A stretch of 64,000 nucleotides of DNA, taken from positions 434,001 through 498,000 of the forward strand of contig QXEO01002092.1 in the NCBI GenBank assembly GCA_007115705.1, in the 5' to 3' direction. Position numbers and translations under genes: made by a program. The number at the start of each line of letters is the position of its first letter. Position 1 is the first letter of the stretch. The notes beneath the pieces were generated by a model. That model was not told where the DNA came from, made no database searches, and worked only from the letters and a program-made list of their open reading frames with translations. The stretch is from Dactylis glomerata. Taxonomy: Eukaryota; Streptophyta; Magnoliopsida; Poales; Poaceae. Positions 34,432 through 47,007 of the stretch are shown here, in pieces.

Positions 34432-34765
34432 TGACAAGGGTTAACTTGACAAATGTCCTAGATGAAGGACTTAGGATCGGGGAGATAGGGCGTCGGATGA
34501 ACTCGAAGGTAAAGTTAGTCAAAATAAGTGTATATCGAAAGTAAACTTGGGTGTTCAACCTGGCTTGCTTTCAATCTGCCCTACACCGTCCCCTCCTGGC
34601 CCCTATATATAGGTGGCCAGGTCTCGAGGATCGGGTAGGGTACGATACAGATTACAATATCGACATACGGTAAGAACTCATATTCGACTATCATTACAAT
34701 TGGGCCTAACTCAATGGGCCTCAGGGGTACTCAACTAACGGGCTCTATTAGCTATACCCTTGTCA
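34432..34765 (-). repeat. Element B 5' LTR
   Basis: 334 bp, followed by CGCAG. Confidence 0.95.
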
Positions 34766-34770
34766 CGCAG

Positions 34771-35936
34771 TCTACACAAGCTCCTTCTTGTACCACTATT
34801 TTGCACAAAGCTTTTTCTCTTTTCCAACACCATTTGAAATTTTTAAAGACACCTCTTTTGATGAAAACCAATAAAGTTCAGAGGCAAAAATACACCTTGA
34901 TTAAAAGATATGACAAGGTCTGAACACAAATCAAGGCGAAAACGAAAACCAAAAGCAGTAGCAGAAAAAGAAGAACGCTCGATTTTTAATAAGAGTGAAA
35001 ACTAGAGCGTTCTTTGCAAATGAAAACGAGTACATCTCCTCCAATGGAAATTTGTTGGGGTCCAACCATTTATTGCAGCAAACAAACTAAACAAACCAAC
35101 TAAGAAAACTAAAACAACTGACGCTCCAAGAAAAACACATAGTGCATGAAGCAATAAAAATATAGTGTCTTGAAAGGTGACCTGATTTTTGCCGATGAAG
35201 AAGGGGTGCATCGGGGGCATCCCCAAGCTTTGATGCTTGTACTTCTTGGATATTTCTTGGGGTGCTGGGCATCCCCAAGCTTGAGCTTTTGTCCATTCTT
35301 CAACTCATCTCATCATTCTCCAATCCCTACACTTGAAAACTTCCTTCATACAAAACTAAACACAATTCTATTAGCAACATTAGTGCAAGCATAACATATA
35401 ATCAATCCTCTATTTGCTTCAGGTTTAAACTCAAAACCACCACATATATAGCATATACTACTGTAGCAACCTCCCCACAAGTTCTATGATCAAAAGAACT
35501 CAAAAGAAAGCGATAAAGTGGCAAACACAAATATTGGCAGAAATCTGTCAAACTGAACAGCTGACAAAGGTCGAATTTTTGAGGGATTTTCCGTTGCTCA
35601 AATCAAAAAGTGTTCAACTAACAAAAGTTTGGATATAACCTGGGGCATAAGCACAAGAAAGTTCAGGTCCAAAAGATATACAGAGATTTTATACGAATTT
35701 TTATGGTGCAGCGCCGAAAACAGTTTCAGGACAGCAATTTCATCAAATCTTTACCTCACTCGAATTAGAGGCTTCTCTTGGCACAAAAACGAAATAAACA
35801 AGATAAGGAGCGGTCATTACAGTAGTAATGACTTCCAAGACTCAAATAAAAGAAAAAGTACTAAAAAGAAACATTGGGTTATCTCCCAAGAGTGCTTTTC
35901 TTTAACGCCTTTGAGCTAGGCGCAGAAAATTGCGAA
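34771..35936 (-). other. Element D internal region, 3' of its gag
   Basis: No coding region. Two further copies of the polypurine-like CCCCAAGCTT (minus sense AAGCTTGGGG) lie at 35,221-35,230 and 35,273-35,282. Confidence 0.65.
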
Positions 35937-36632
35937 TCAAGTAATATCGATAGATGAAGTGCTAGTTACCTCAGTAGGCTCTTTGTAGGTCCCCGAAGAT
36001 GATTCAACCTGCAAGTCACCCTTAGTGGAACTAAGAGTCTTACCAATTTTAAGAACATGTTGAGATTTAATCACAGAAACCTTAGGAACATACATAAATT
36101 TTTGCTCTTTTCCAACAAACACTTTCTCCTTCTTAAATTTAAGAGAAGAGAAGATTAAGCTAAGAGTCTCCATAGACTCCTCTAGTTTACCAATCCTCAA
36201 GTTCTGATTGTCATGAGTAGTGCTAGCCTCTAAAATGGTAATTCTCTTACCAATATTTTCTATTAATTCACTAACGCGGCTAGCATTTTCTAGGATACTT
36301 GTCAAACTTTTCTCTAAAGAGCTGAGCTTTTCTACCACCTCCTCCAAGGTGGTCTTGGTTTTAGCAACATGAATAGGTGGTATTCCCACTAAACTTTCAA
36401 TTATAGTGCATGCTTCTCTAGTGGAAGTACCCAGAAAATTACCTCCTGTAAGAGTATCAAGAACATACCTATTCCAACTGGATATACCAACATAAAAATT
36501 TCTAAGGAGGATCGTGGTAGAGTGCTTTTTGGTACACCTATGATGATCATTGTTAATTCGGTACCAAGTATCTTTTAAACTTTCTCCTCCTTGTTGCTTA
36601 AAACTATGAACTTCTACTTCAGGATTACTCAT
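35937..36632 (-). CDS. Element D gag-like protein, no pol
   Basis: 231 residues from MSNPEVEV; 59 further upstream in-frame codons are hydrophobic and lie in the leader, so I prefer this start. The N-terminal part (ILLRNFYVGISSW, LDTLTGGNFLG) is the C-terminal half of the Athila gag domain as recalled from Sabrina-like elements. The middle (EEVVEKLSSLEKSLTSILEN, LEESMETLSLI) is a coiled coil. No zinc knuckle, protease or RT follows. It probably contributes to particles formed by an autonomous Athila element. The frame is intact. Confidence 0.7.
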   Translation of the reverse strand: MSNPEVEVHSFKQQGGESLKDTWYRINNDHHRCTKKHSTTILLRNFYVGISSWNRYVLDTLTGGNFLGTSTREACTIIESLVGIPPIHVAKTKTTLEEVVEKLSSLEKSLTSILENASRVSELIENIGKRITILEASTTHDNQNLRIGKLEESMETLSLIFSSLKFKKEKVFVGKEQKFMYVPKVSVIKSQHVLKIGKTLSSTKGDLQVESSSGTYKEPTEVTSTSSIDIT

Positions 36633-36799
36633 TTTAACAAAACTAAAAGCAGATAAATAAAAACAACTACCAAGGATTCTAATTTTTTTGGGTTTTTGAT
36701 ATAAAAAGCAATGCAAGTAAATAAATAAAGTAAAGCAAAACAATAACAAAGTAAAGGATGTGTGTGCAAAAAACTCCCCTCGTAGAACTCTTCTCTTCC

Positions 36800-36817
36800 T
36801 CCCCGGCAACGGCGCTA
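36800..36817 (-). other. Element D primer binding site
   Basis: In element sense TAGCGCCGTTGCCGGGGA, one mismatch to the complement of the tRNA-Asp 3' end. It begins ten bases after the 5' LTR end. Confidence 0.8.
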
Positions 36818-36827
36818 GAAAATTGGC

Positions 36828-37889
36828 TGCTACTTGTGGTGATGGCGCCAGAAAATAAGCTGATGCCTAGTTGATATGGAAGCAGACATCCTTGTGCGTG
36901 GTGATTGACCAGCCCATTGGGAACCCCAAGAGGAAGGTATGATGAGTGTAGCGGCTAGTTTTCCCTCAGTTAAGAAACCAAGGTTTATCGATCAGGAGAG
37001 GAGAGACAATGATGACTGAAGGTGTTGTGGAACCTGCACACACACAAACAAATACTTTGTTCCCAACTTGCGATGAGGTTGTCAATCTCACCGGTTTGCT
37101 TAAAACAAAGGTTATGAGCGTATCGAGTGGAAAGCAATATAGTATGCGAGAAAAGTAAATAGTGCAAGTAAAGTAAACATGTGATTGCAATATGATGTAA
37201 ATAGGACCGGGGTCCATAGTTCACTAGTGGTGTCTCTCCATAGATAAATAGAACATGCTGGGTAAACAAATTACAGTTGGGCAATTGATAGAATAGAGCT
37301 AACGTGATATGTCAAGAAGATCACTATGAGATTTACTCTGGGCATTACAACAAAATACATAGACCGTCATCCAACTGCATCTATGACTAATAATCCACCC
37401 CCGGGGATATGAATCCGAACACCCTAGAAGTATTAAGTTGCGAACAACAGATAATTGCATTAAGCAAAGTGTGTAATGTAAACAAAGCATATGCCCTTGA
37501 GCATATGAATGTTGTTTTCTCCCTTGTAGCAATAGCACATCTACCACCTTAGAGGTTTCTGTCACTCTCCCAGATGAAATAGAGACATGAACCCACTATC
37601 GAGCATAAATACCCCCTCTTGGAGTCACTAGCAACTACTCAGCCAAGATAGCTACTAACAACGGAGAGCATGCAAGATCATAAACAACATAGAGATAACA
37701 AAAGATATAATTCAGTATAGCAACTTAATCATAAACACCAATATTCATCGGATCCCAACAAACCAACATCATAGAATTACATAACGGTGATCTTAATCAT
37801 GTAGGGCAGCTCATGAGATCTAAACATGAAGCACATGGTGGAAAAGACAACCATCTAGCTACTGCTATGGACCCATAGTCCAAGGTAGA
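36828..37889 (-). repeat. Element D 5' LTR, inner part
   Basis: 1,062 bp matching 22,319-23,380 of the 3' LTR. Interrupted by E after GTAGA (37,885-37,889). Confidence 0.93.
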
Positions 37890-39400
37890 TGATACGTCCA
37901 ATTTGCATCACTATTTTGTATCATAATTTACTGTTATTCATTGATATATTTCATATTTAGATATGATACTTATGTTATTTCCTTTGTTTTTACATGTTTG
38001 ATGATCATCGGAGGAGTTGCTGTCAGAGTCAGGATTCTGCTGGAAAAAGGACCATCGAGGGACCGTATTTTGAAGATCAGGAAAATTCCAGAAAAATACC
38101 CAGAAATTATACTTTATCAGAAGACTCAGGAAGCTAGAAGGGTGAGTCGAGAGGAGCCAGGGGCTGCCCACACGCCAGGGCGGCGCGGGCCCACCCCTGG
38201 CCGCGCCGGCCCTGCGTGAGGCCTCCCTGGCCCATGTCTGGTCTCTTCCCCTTTGCGTACATGATTGCCCCGGAAAACCTAAGTGAGGGGAGGCTTAGAA
38301 TTAGACACCGCCGCCTCTACGGGGCGGAAAACACCAGAGAGAGAAAAGCTCTCCGGTAGGCAGAAATCTGCCGGGGAAATTCCTTCCCGGAGAGGGGAGA
38401 TCATTGCAATCATCATCATCATCGCACCAGACTTCATCGGGATCATCATCGTCATCGTCTCCATCACCAGCACCTTCATCTCCACCATCACCATGCCATC
38501 CCGCTGTAACATCTTGAGTTGGATCTTGTTATATTCATAGGGGAAACTTTCCCGGTGTTGATTATTCTTGTAGTTGATGCTATTGAGTGGAACCGTTGAG
38601 TTAAGGTTTATGTTTAGATTGTTATTTACCATTATTTCACCTCTGATCATGATCCATATGATGTCTTGTGAGTAGTTCGTTTAGTTCTTGAGGACATGGG
38701 AGAAGTCAAGATGTTAGTAGTGAATTATTGTTGAGAAATGTTTAATGGTTTGATATTGTTGTGGTGCTATTTCACTAGTGGTGTCATGTGAATGTTGACT
38801 ACATGATACTTCACCATTTATGGGCCTGGTGAGATGCATTGTGTATTTGGCTACCGATTGTGGGGTTGCTGGAGTGACAGAAATCTAAACCTCCGTTGGG
38901 AAACCATTGCACCAGGGAGCGTAGGATCCTAGAGTTTAAGGCTGTGGTTAGATTTATCTTAATTACTTTCTTGTATTTGCGGATGCTTGCAAGGGGTATA
39001 ATCACAAGTGTGTATTTATCCTAGTAAGGGTAGTGCGCTAGCACAGGTTCACCCCCATAACACCTACCAAACCAATAAATACTATCGGCTCTATGAAGCG
39101 AAAGCTCTTGACAAAAAACTCCCGTGTGTCCTCGAGAACGTTTGGTTATTATAAGTACACAACCGGCTTGTCCTTTGCTGAAGAAAGGATTGGGCCACTT
39201 GCTGCAATTGTTACTACTGTCTTTTATTTACTTGCACTTTATTTACTCGTATTACCAAATACTCCTGAAAACCTGTTTGCTAGTATTTATAGTGATTCCT
39301 TGATCAAAACCGCTCATCAACACCTTCTGCTCCTCGTTGGGTTCAACACTCTTATTTATCAAAAGTACTACAATACACCCCCTATACTTGTAGGTCATCA
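37890..39400 (+). repeat. Element E 5' LTR
   Basis: 1,511 bp, TGATACGTCC...GTCATCA. A run of ATC/ATT triplets lies at about 38,400-38,500 and gives false frames on both strands. No gene. Confidence 0.94.
38404..38495. repeat. ATC-rich imperfect trinucleotide repeat in the E-family LTR
   Basis: Imperfect ATC/CATCGT triplets. The same block is at about 56,326-56,415 in the 3' LTR and, inverted, at about 59,870-59,960 in element F. Confidence 0.8.
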
Positions 39401-39411
39401 AGACTATTTTC

Positions 39412-39429
39412 TGGTGCCGTTGCCGGGGA
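39412..39429 (+). other. Element E primer binding site
   Basis: TGGTGCCGTTGCCGGGGA, one mismatch to the complement of the tRNA-Asp 3' end, 11 bases after the LTR. Confidence 0.88.
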
Positions 39430-39514
39430 GTGTAGCGCTATTGGAGAGTGGAATTGGTAAAGGTAACCATCGCTGTGAGTATTGTTTTTATTTTGTCTTT
39501 TATTTTACTCTGCT

Positions 39515-40612
39515 ATGGAGAACTCTCCATTTGGTTTCCTATTTGGAAACATGAATGCTGCTACTGCTGCTGCTGCACATGCGGAGGAACCACCACCACC
39601 ACCGCCTGCTGAAATTGATCCTTTTAAAATACCTATGAAAATTGTTGGGCGAATTATGGATAACTGCTATTCAGGAGATGGAACTGTCCATCCGGGTGAT
39701 CACTTATTATTTATACATGAATTATGCGAGTTGTTCAGATGTGCAGGTATTTCACCAAGCCGGGTCAAGAAGAAATTGTTTTCATTATCATTGAAAGGCA
39801 AAGCTGAAGAGTGGTATCGACTACTCCAGGATGGTCCATCTATGGCATGGGAGGATATTGTGCCTCTCTTTTATTCCAGGTTTTACCCTCCAAGTGAAAT
39901 TCATAAAGACCGTAACCGGATATATAATTTTTGGCCTCATGATGGAGAGAGTATTGCTCAAGCGTGGGGGAGATTGAAGTTACTAATGCTCAAATGCCCC
40001 GTTCATGAGCTCCCCAATAATATTATTATTAATAATTTTTATGCACGGCTTACTCTTCCTGATAAGGATTATTTGGATGCTTCTTGCTTTGGATCATTTA
40101 CTCATATGAAAGAAGATGCCAAGTGGAAACTTCTTGACCATATACAAGAAAATGCTGAAGGATGGGAAAACGACAAAGGTAGGAAGTCAGGTATAAACTA
40201 TGATTATGAATGCATTAAATCTTTTATGGGGACCGATGACTTTCATAGTGTTAGCACTACTTATGGACTTGATTCTCAAATACTTGCTAATTGTTTTAAG
40301 GCTTTTGCCTCTTATATTGATGTTCCAAAGAAAAATTGGAATAAATATCATGCACCTTATAAAGATTCTATTAGTCATATTCCTGCTGCAGCTACTGAGG
40401 TTTGTACTGTTGATAGCATTGTGCTTGAACCTTATTTCGAGAAGACACCTTTCCCTGCTAAGGTAAAAAAGTATTCTACTTTGGTAAGTGTGTCTAATAA
40501 AAGTACTAAGAAGGCTACCGAACCTGATGAGCAAATTACTATTAAGTCTCCTGTAGCTATATTGAAGGATCTTGTTACTAAAGATGTAGGAGATGAATAT
40601 ATTCTTTTTGTG
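39515..40612 (+). pseudogene. Element E gag
   Basis: The frame starts at MENSPFGF and has an Ala/Pro-rich N-terminus, then the Athila gag domain with KGKAEEWYRLL, WEDIVPLFYSRFYPP and FWPHDGESIAQAW, and a C-terminal region poor in known motifs. It forms the particle. The frame is shifted by one base near 40,612 (a G appears to be missing in GTG-AAG); downstream gag-protease reading continues in another frame. In related elements gag and pol are one frame, so this is probably a mutation and not programmed frameshifting. Confidence 0.82.
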
Positions 40613-42593
40613 AAGATGCTTCTAACATTCTTTCACATCCTAAAAAGCATAGGAAAGCAAGTGTTCCTATTATTTCTGTCAGGATTGGAGATCATTGTTA
40701 TTATGGTTTATGTGATATTGGTGCTAGTGCAAGTGCTATTCCCTTAGAGCTTTACAAAGAAATTATGCATGAGATTGGCGCTTGTGAACTTGAAGATATT
40801 GATGTGGTTGTTCAGCTTGCAAATAGAGAGACTGTTTGGCCTCTTGGTATTGTTTGGGATGTTGAAGTTCTATGCGGTAAGACTAAATACCCCACTGATT
40901 TTCTAGTACTTGGTAAGGAGGCTAGTAAAGCTTGTCCTATTATTTTTGGTCAACCATTTTTGAACACTTGTGGCGCCGTGATAGATTGCAGGAAGGAGAA
41001 TTTTTTTACTAAGTTTAATGGAGAGTCTTATGAGTTTAATTTTTCCAAGTTTGCTAAGACTTCTTATGAAAATGAAACGCCTAATGAAAATTTTCGAGTT
41101 GAACAGCTTGCTTCTATTGCTCTTGCTCCTAATAATGCCTTGCAGCAATTCATGGAAGATCATGAAAGTGATGTTTTTAGCAAGGAAAGAGAAGAGATTG
41201 ATGACATTCTTCTTCGTCAACCACCGTTACTCAAACATAATCTACCTATTGAGGATCTTGGTACCACTTTACCGCCTAAAGAAGATCCTGTGTTTGAATT
41301 GAAGCATTTGCCTGATAATCTTCAATATGCTTATATTGATGATAAGAAGATATATCCTATTATTATTAGTTCTAAACTTTTAGGGAAAGAAGAAGAAAGA
41401 TTATTGGAGATACTGAAGAAACACCGAGGAGCTATGGGATACACTCTTGAGGATTTAAAAGGTATTTCTCCCACTTTATGTCAGCATGCCATTAATATGG
41501 AGAAAGACGCAAAGCCAGTCATAGAGCATCAATGCCGCCTAATTCCCAAGATGAAGGATGTGGTAATAAATGAGGTATTAAAACTCCTTGATGCTGGTAT
41601 CATTTATCCTATTGCTGATAGTAGATGGGTTAGTCCCGTTCATTGTGTTCCTAAGAAAGGAGGTATGACTGTTGTGCCTAATGAGAATAACGAGCTTATT
41701 CCTCAGAGGGTAGTAGTTGGTTATAGAATGTGCATTGATTATAGGAAGGTAAACAAAGTTACTAAGAAAGATCATTACCCTTTACCGTTTATAGATCAAA
41801 TGCTAGAAAGGTTGTCTAAGAAGACTCATTTTTGTTTCCTTGATGGTTATTCTGGTTTTTCTCAAATTGCTGTTAAGAAGGATGATCAAGAGAAAACCAC
41901 TTTTACTTGTCCCTATGGAACTTATGCTTATAGACGTATGCCATTTGGTTTATGCAATGCTCCTGCTACTTTTCAAAGATGCATGTCTGCTATTTTCCAT
42001 GGTTTTTGTGAAGAAATTGTGGAGGTCTTCATGGACAATTTCTCCGTCTATGGAACTTCTTTTGATAATTGTTTACACAACCTTGATAAAGTTTTGCAGA
42101 GGTGCGAAGAAACTGACCTTGTTCTTAATTGGGAGAAATGCCACTTTATGGTAAATGAAGGAATTGTCCTTGGGCATAAAATCTCTGAAAGAGGTATTGA
42201 AGTTGACAGAGCAAAAGTGGAAGCAATTGAGAAAATGCCTTGTCCAAGAGATGTTAAAGGTATTCGTAGTATTCTTGGTCATGCTGGTTTCTATAGGAGG
42301 TTTATTAAAGATTTCTCTAAGATTTCAAAGCCTCTTACCAATCTTCTTCAAAAGGATGTACCATTTGTCTTTGATGATGATTGTAAGGAAGCTTTTGAAA
42401 CTCTTAAGAAGGCTTTAACTACTGCTCCTATTGTTCAACCACCTGATTGGAATTTACCTTTTGAAATTATGTGTGATGCTAGTGATTTTGCTGTTGGTGC
42501 TGTTCTTGGATAGCACATAGATAATAAGTTGAATGTTATTCATTATGCTAGTAAGACTCTTGATGCTGCTCAAAAGAATTATGCTACTACTGA
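40613..42593 (+). pseudogene. Element E pol, first part: protease, RT, start of RNase H
   Basis: The protease active site reads CDIGASASAIP near 40,720 and the IIFGQPFLN motif near 40,940. The RT runs from about 41,460 to 42,300 with CIDYRKVNK, CFLDGYSGF and RMPFGLCNAP. The active-site motif is FMDN at 42,028-42,039, where Athila elements have two Asp (FMDD); GAC-AAT shows Asp to Asn in the second position, which should abolish polymerisation. RNase H starts with CDASDF; a TAG at 42,511-42,513 interrupts it, and C is inserted after 42,593 (ACTGA). Confidence 0.87.
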
Positions 42594-42927
42594 TGACGAG
42601 GGTTAACTCGACAAATGTCCTAGATGAAGGACTTAGGATCGGGGAGATAGGGCGTCGGATGAACTCGAAGGTAAAGTTAGTCAAAATAAGTGTATGTCGA
42701 AAGTAAACTTGGGTGTTCAACCTGGCTTGCTTTCAATCTGCCCTACACCGTCCCCTCCTGGCCCCTATATATAGGTGGCCAGGTCTCGAGGATCGGGTAG
42801 GGTATGATACAGATTACAATATCGACATACAGTAAGAACTCATATTCGACTATCATTACAATTGGGCCTAACTCAACGGGCCTCAGGGGTACTCAACTAA
42901 CGGGCTCTATTAGCTATACCCTTGTCA
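42594..42927 (-). repeat. Element C 3' LTR
   Basis: 334 bp, B/C-type variant. Confidence 0.95.
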
Positions 42928-44026
42928 GTAGCCCCTGAGATTCTACCAGAATTGCAGATTCAGGTTGAATCTCTAATCTTTAAATCTTCGACTTGATCAG
43001 TTCTTCGACTTCTTCATATCTTCAAATCTTCGACTTGGTCTTTTGACTTATTTTCATGATATTCTTTCGCAAGGGGTTTTGATGATCAAGCCTGACAACT
43101 CTGACGGATCAAGAGGTCAGTTAACTGCCGGAACAGATACTTGCCACCTACTTCAAATTCAATCCCCATGGACTTGAATTCGGGATACCGGTCAAACCCA
43201 CTCTTTTGCCGCATTTAGGACTTACAAAGAATGAATCCCAGTGATTCTCAGGGTACCCAGTGCGTCCACCAGGATTTTCTTTGCATCGTAGACACAGATA
43301 CATACTAGCAGAGTGCATCCATGTGCGTATACCAGGCCACACAGGACGGATCCCGGGGTCTTACCTTCGTGACAAGTCACGGCATTCGAGTTGTGTTGCG
43401 ATAACATAACTCAAGAATCTTAAGTCGCAGTCAAATTTTGACTAAAAATATTCGGGTTTCTGCAACCATAAAACTCACTCCCGATGGGAGTAACACTTCT
43501 CCAATCTTCAATGTTTAAGTAATAAATATCGTCGGGTGCACGCTCAGCGCTCCCGATGGGAGTAGCCCCCGAGGCTATAGTCGAAAAAGAATTTTTCGAG
43601 TATAGGCTCTAGAGATAATATAACTCATCATACTCCAACTCGAAACACTTCAATTTTGAAGTTCTTCAACTCGAGATACTTTCAGAAACACCTTGTCGTC
43701 GCGTACAAGCCCACTGCTCCAAATGAAGAATTCCATTTGACTTTTTGTAAAAGTAACAGCCCCCAAGGCTGTAATCAAAAAATCCTTCTCATATGATCAT
43801 CTTTATAAAGTCTGTATTTGTCGGCGCCAATCCTTTTTCCTGCATATATTTACTGTATTGCGTCCATGATGACGTAACTCTTCATCAATGCAGACCGTTT
43901 TATGGGCAATACTGTAACTTTCGCGATTTTGTGACCGTTAGTGGGCTGCATGATTTGTGACCGTTAGTGGGCTGCCGTTTCCGAGATTATCGCCACGTCT
44001 CAGCCCACGATCCTTCTCCTAGAAGA
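42928..44026. other. Element C region between 3' LTR and antisense gene promoter
   Basis: Counterpart of 3,103-4,201. No coding region. Confidence 0.7.
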
Positions 44027-44034
44027 TATATAAA
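44027..44034 (+). promoter_or_regulatory. TATA box of the antisense gene in element C
   Basis: TATATAAA, 108 bp before the ATG at 44,135. Confidence 0.6.
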
Positions 44035-44134
44035 TGGCATAGTGGGGAATCGCACTGTTTACCAGCTCGTTCCCTCCGCCGCCTCCATTGCTGATCTCCT
44101 CTTGCTCAGAGCCCCCAAGCGCACTTCGTATTGG

Positions 44135-46825
44135 ATGCGTGTGAAGCACCTGGCCACTAAGAATACCATGGCCAAGACCTCCGCCACCAGCTGGATTCGC
44201 TCCACCATCTCCAAGAAGGAGATGCAGAAGGCCAAGGATGACGGCTTCATCTCCGCCAAAGATTCCATCATCTTCCCCAGCACCGAACGCATCCCGAAGC
44301 CCCCGAGCGGTTATCGGGTAATGTTCCTTGCTTTTCTCCTCCGAGGTTTCTCTCTCCCTGCTCACAAATTTCTCTGTGGGCTTCTGTTTGTTTATGGTGT
44401 ACAGCTCCACCAGCTTACACCGAATTCTCTTCTACACATTGCCTGCTTCGTGACTCTTTGCGAGTCCTTCTTGGGTATTGAACCCCACTTCACTCTCTGG
44501 AGATCACTCTTTCGACTCTGCCCCAATGTTTCTCTGGCAAGGAAACCCGAACTGGGCGGAGCCGTCGTTTCTGTGCGTCTTGAGGCGCAATATCTTGAAT
44601 TTTCGATGGCCGCAACTGTCCAAGGTTGGAGGACAAAGTGGTTTTACATTAAGGACCGCAAATCCTCCGCTGAAGATGAATTCGGCCTCCCTCTCTTTGA
44701 TGCTTTTCAAGAGGTGAAGAAATTGAAGTCATGGGACTCGCTTCCCTCAGATGCGGAAGTTGCCGAAATTCTTCCTCTTTTATCCCGTATTTGAACTCTG
44801 AAAACAGGCTTAGGAGGTGCATTGTCGGGTATCCAACTTATGGCGTTCTTCATACAACGTCGAGTTCAACCCCTGCAACACCACGTCACCAAGCTTTGGA
44901 CTTACTCTGGCTTAGAGGACCCTACTCGTATATCTGAAGACCTAATGTCGAAAGAAGATGTCGACAAGCGAGTCAGGAATCTCACCAAGCTCACTAAGGA
45001 ACACTCAGTCGCTGACTTGAAGTCAAATTACTTCGACTCTATGCAACCTATCCCTGAGGTATGCATCGTCACATTTACTTTTTTTTTGTCAAGTCTTTTC
45101 TTAATTTTGACTTGCATTATTCTCTGTATCTGCACTCTGCTAATTTTGTTATATGCAGGATCACCAAATCATTGTTTCTCGTCCTCCTCTCCCAGAGGCA
45201 GGGCCCCTTCCGGCTGATCTAGCCTCTCCTGCATCTGAAGCCCCCGAGGCTGATGAAAGTCAGGACGGAGATGATGTCGAAGGTTCCAAAGAAGAAACTA
45301 GTTCATCGACATCTTCTTTTCTTGCTCCTATTGAGGATGTCGATATTGATAAGAAAAGGAAACGTGTCGACGACATCGGTTCGTCGAGTTCTGCAGCGGC
45401 TGGTAAAACCCCCGCTCCTGTAGAAGATATGGAGTATTTCGACATGCTAGACTCATAAGTACTGTGCTATTCGAGTTCCTCAATTGAAAATTTCCTTTGC
45501 TGTGCTTCCATAATTCGTATCCTTCGCGCAGTGATGATGAAGAGCCACCAGCAGCTGCTCCACCAACTCCTCCTGTGGCCATTGATGAGCCTGTCGGACC
45601 AAATGTTGTACCTAGGACTACCAGGTCTGGTATAAAGAAGGTTCCTCAGAGCCGATATCCCAAATGTGCAAAGAAGGCCAAAGAAGCCGATATTTCTCTG
45701 GAGGCCCATGCACCTGTGGTTTCCTCTGATGATGTAAGCCATTCTTTCTATCTCCCCTCTTTTTTTTCCCTGTCATGCACTTCTATTCTGACACTTCTAC
45801 TTTTCCTCAGGCTTTGGTGAAAAGATTCATCGCCCTGGGCACGGAGTGTGCAGGGTACCTAAAGGTTGCGAAAGCTTCCAAAGGTATAACTTCGACTTGT
45901 ACTCATTACTTTTTTCCCTGTGCTTACTCTTTTCTCACTTATCTAACTCCCTCTCGTTTCTTTTATAGCTGCCTTAGCAACGACTAATGCTCGAATTGCA
46001 TCGCTTGAAGCGGAGCTTGATGCTTCACGAAAAGCTTATGATATGGCGACTGCTGCTAAGGTTAATGCTGAGAAGTCGCAAAAAGCTGCACTTGGCAAGG
46101 CGAAGAAAGCTGAGAAAGCTCTTGCTGAAGTCAACAATGAGCATGCTCAACGAGAGCATGCCGTGGCGGAGCGTCTTCACACCATGTCTGCTGCCGCTGG
46201 AAGTATGTGCTTCGCTTTGTCTTCTGCTTTTGTCTTTTGATGTATTTGTTGACACTCATCTTCGTTTTTTCTTTATTTTTACTCAGAATTTACTGGGGCG
46301 TCTCCGTCGTCCTTGCAAACGGATGATGATTCTCTTATGGATGCGGTTAACCTACTCAAAGAAAACTGGATATCTATCTAGGAAACCTTTGAGTTGGTTA
46401 ATCGCATTTTGTCACGGATGTTTGTCGGCTTGTGGCCGAAGAAAAAGGCCACAGTTCCAAAGGACAACCTGACTGCACTCACCAAATCCTTCGACGTTGC
46501 TGAAGACCCTCTTCTCCAGTTCAAAGCTCTTGCCATCAAGCGTGGTGCTGAAGGTGCTATTGCGCTTTCTCTTGCTCATGGGACGGACTTTGATTGGGGG
46601 AAAGTTGACGCCCCTCATGGCTACTCCCAGGATGAGATGAAAGTTTTCTTCGAGAAGGCAAAGAAGTTAGCACCTGGGCTACTATCGACTATTTCTCCTT
46701 TGGCAGCCTCTACGGTGCCTGCCGCATCGGCTTCGGCGGCGAAAAATCCAATGCCACCATCGACTTCTGGCGAGGAAGTTGCCGCGCCCTCTTCTGTCGC
46801 GGAACCTAACGCTGAGGTGGCGTAG
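44135..46825 (+). pseudogene. Antisense PF04195-type gene of element C
   Basis: Exons 44,135-45,058, 45,159-45,454, 45,532-45,733, 45,811-45,883, 45,969-46,202 and 46,287-46,825. Exon 1 has TGA at 44,792-44,794 in place of CAA. Intron 2 lacks the GT donor (ATAAGT after 45,454), as in B. Exon 6 has TAG for CAG near 46,379. The defects in exons 1 and 6 are private to this copy. Confidence 0.78.
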
Positions 46826-47007
46826 ACTCGGCTTTCTCTGTAGTTTTTTAATTTTCCTCCTTTCAGATGTAGAAGCTCTAGTTGTGTGCAACCCGAGAAC
46901 CTTAATCATAGGGTTTTGCACTTCATGTAAATATGTTTCCATCGTATGAAATATTATGATGTCCTTCTGAATTGTTTCTCTCCTCTGTTTTCCTTTTTGA
47001 CTTGCAG

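Larger units (their letters stand above)
25706..34765 (-). mobile_element. Element B: second copy of the non-autonomous Tat-type element
   Basis: 9,060 bp, minus strand, LTRs of 334 bp, duplication CGCAG at 25,701-25,705 and 34,766-34,770. Same content as A: antisense six-exon gene, second antisense module, gag-protease. It shares with C, against A and Z, the LTR variant GTCAAAATAAGTGTAT, a lost splice donor in the antisense gene and a TAG in gag. By eye its LTRs differ at about eight positions, all transitions. Confidence 0.93.

Noticed and set aside
38283..38650. Frames on both strands rich in Ile, Met and Thr
   Set aside because: They come from the ATC trinucleotide run in the E-family LTR.
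40600..40625. Possible programmed frameshift between gag and protease in E
   Set aside because: The T run is weak as a slippery site, related elements have one frame, and other lesions in the same copy favour mutation.
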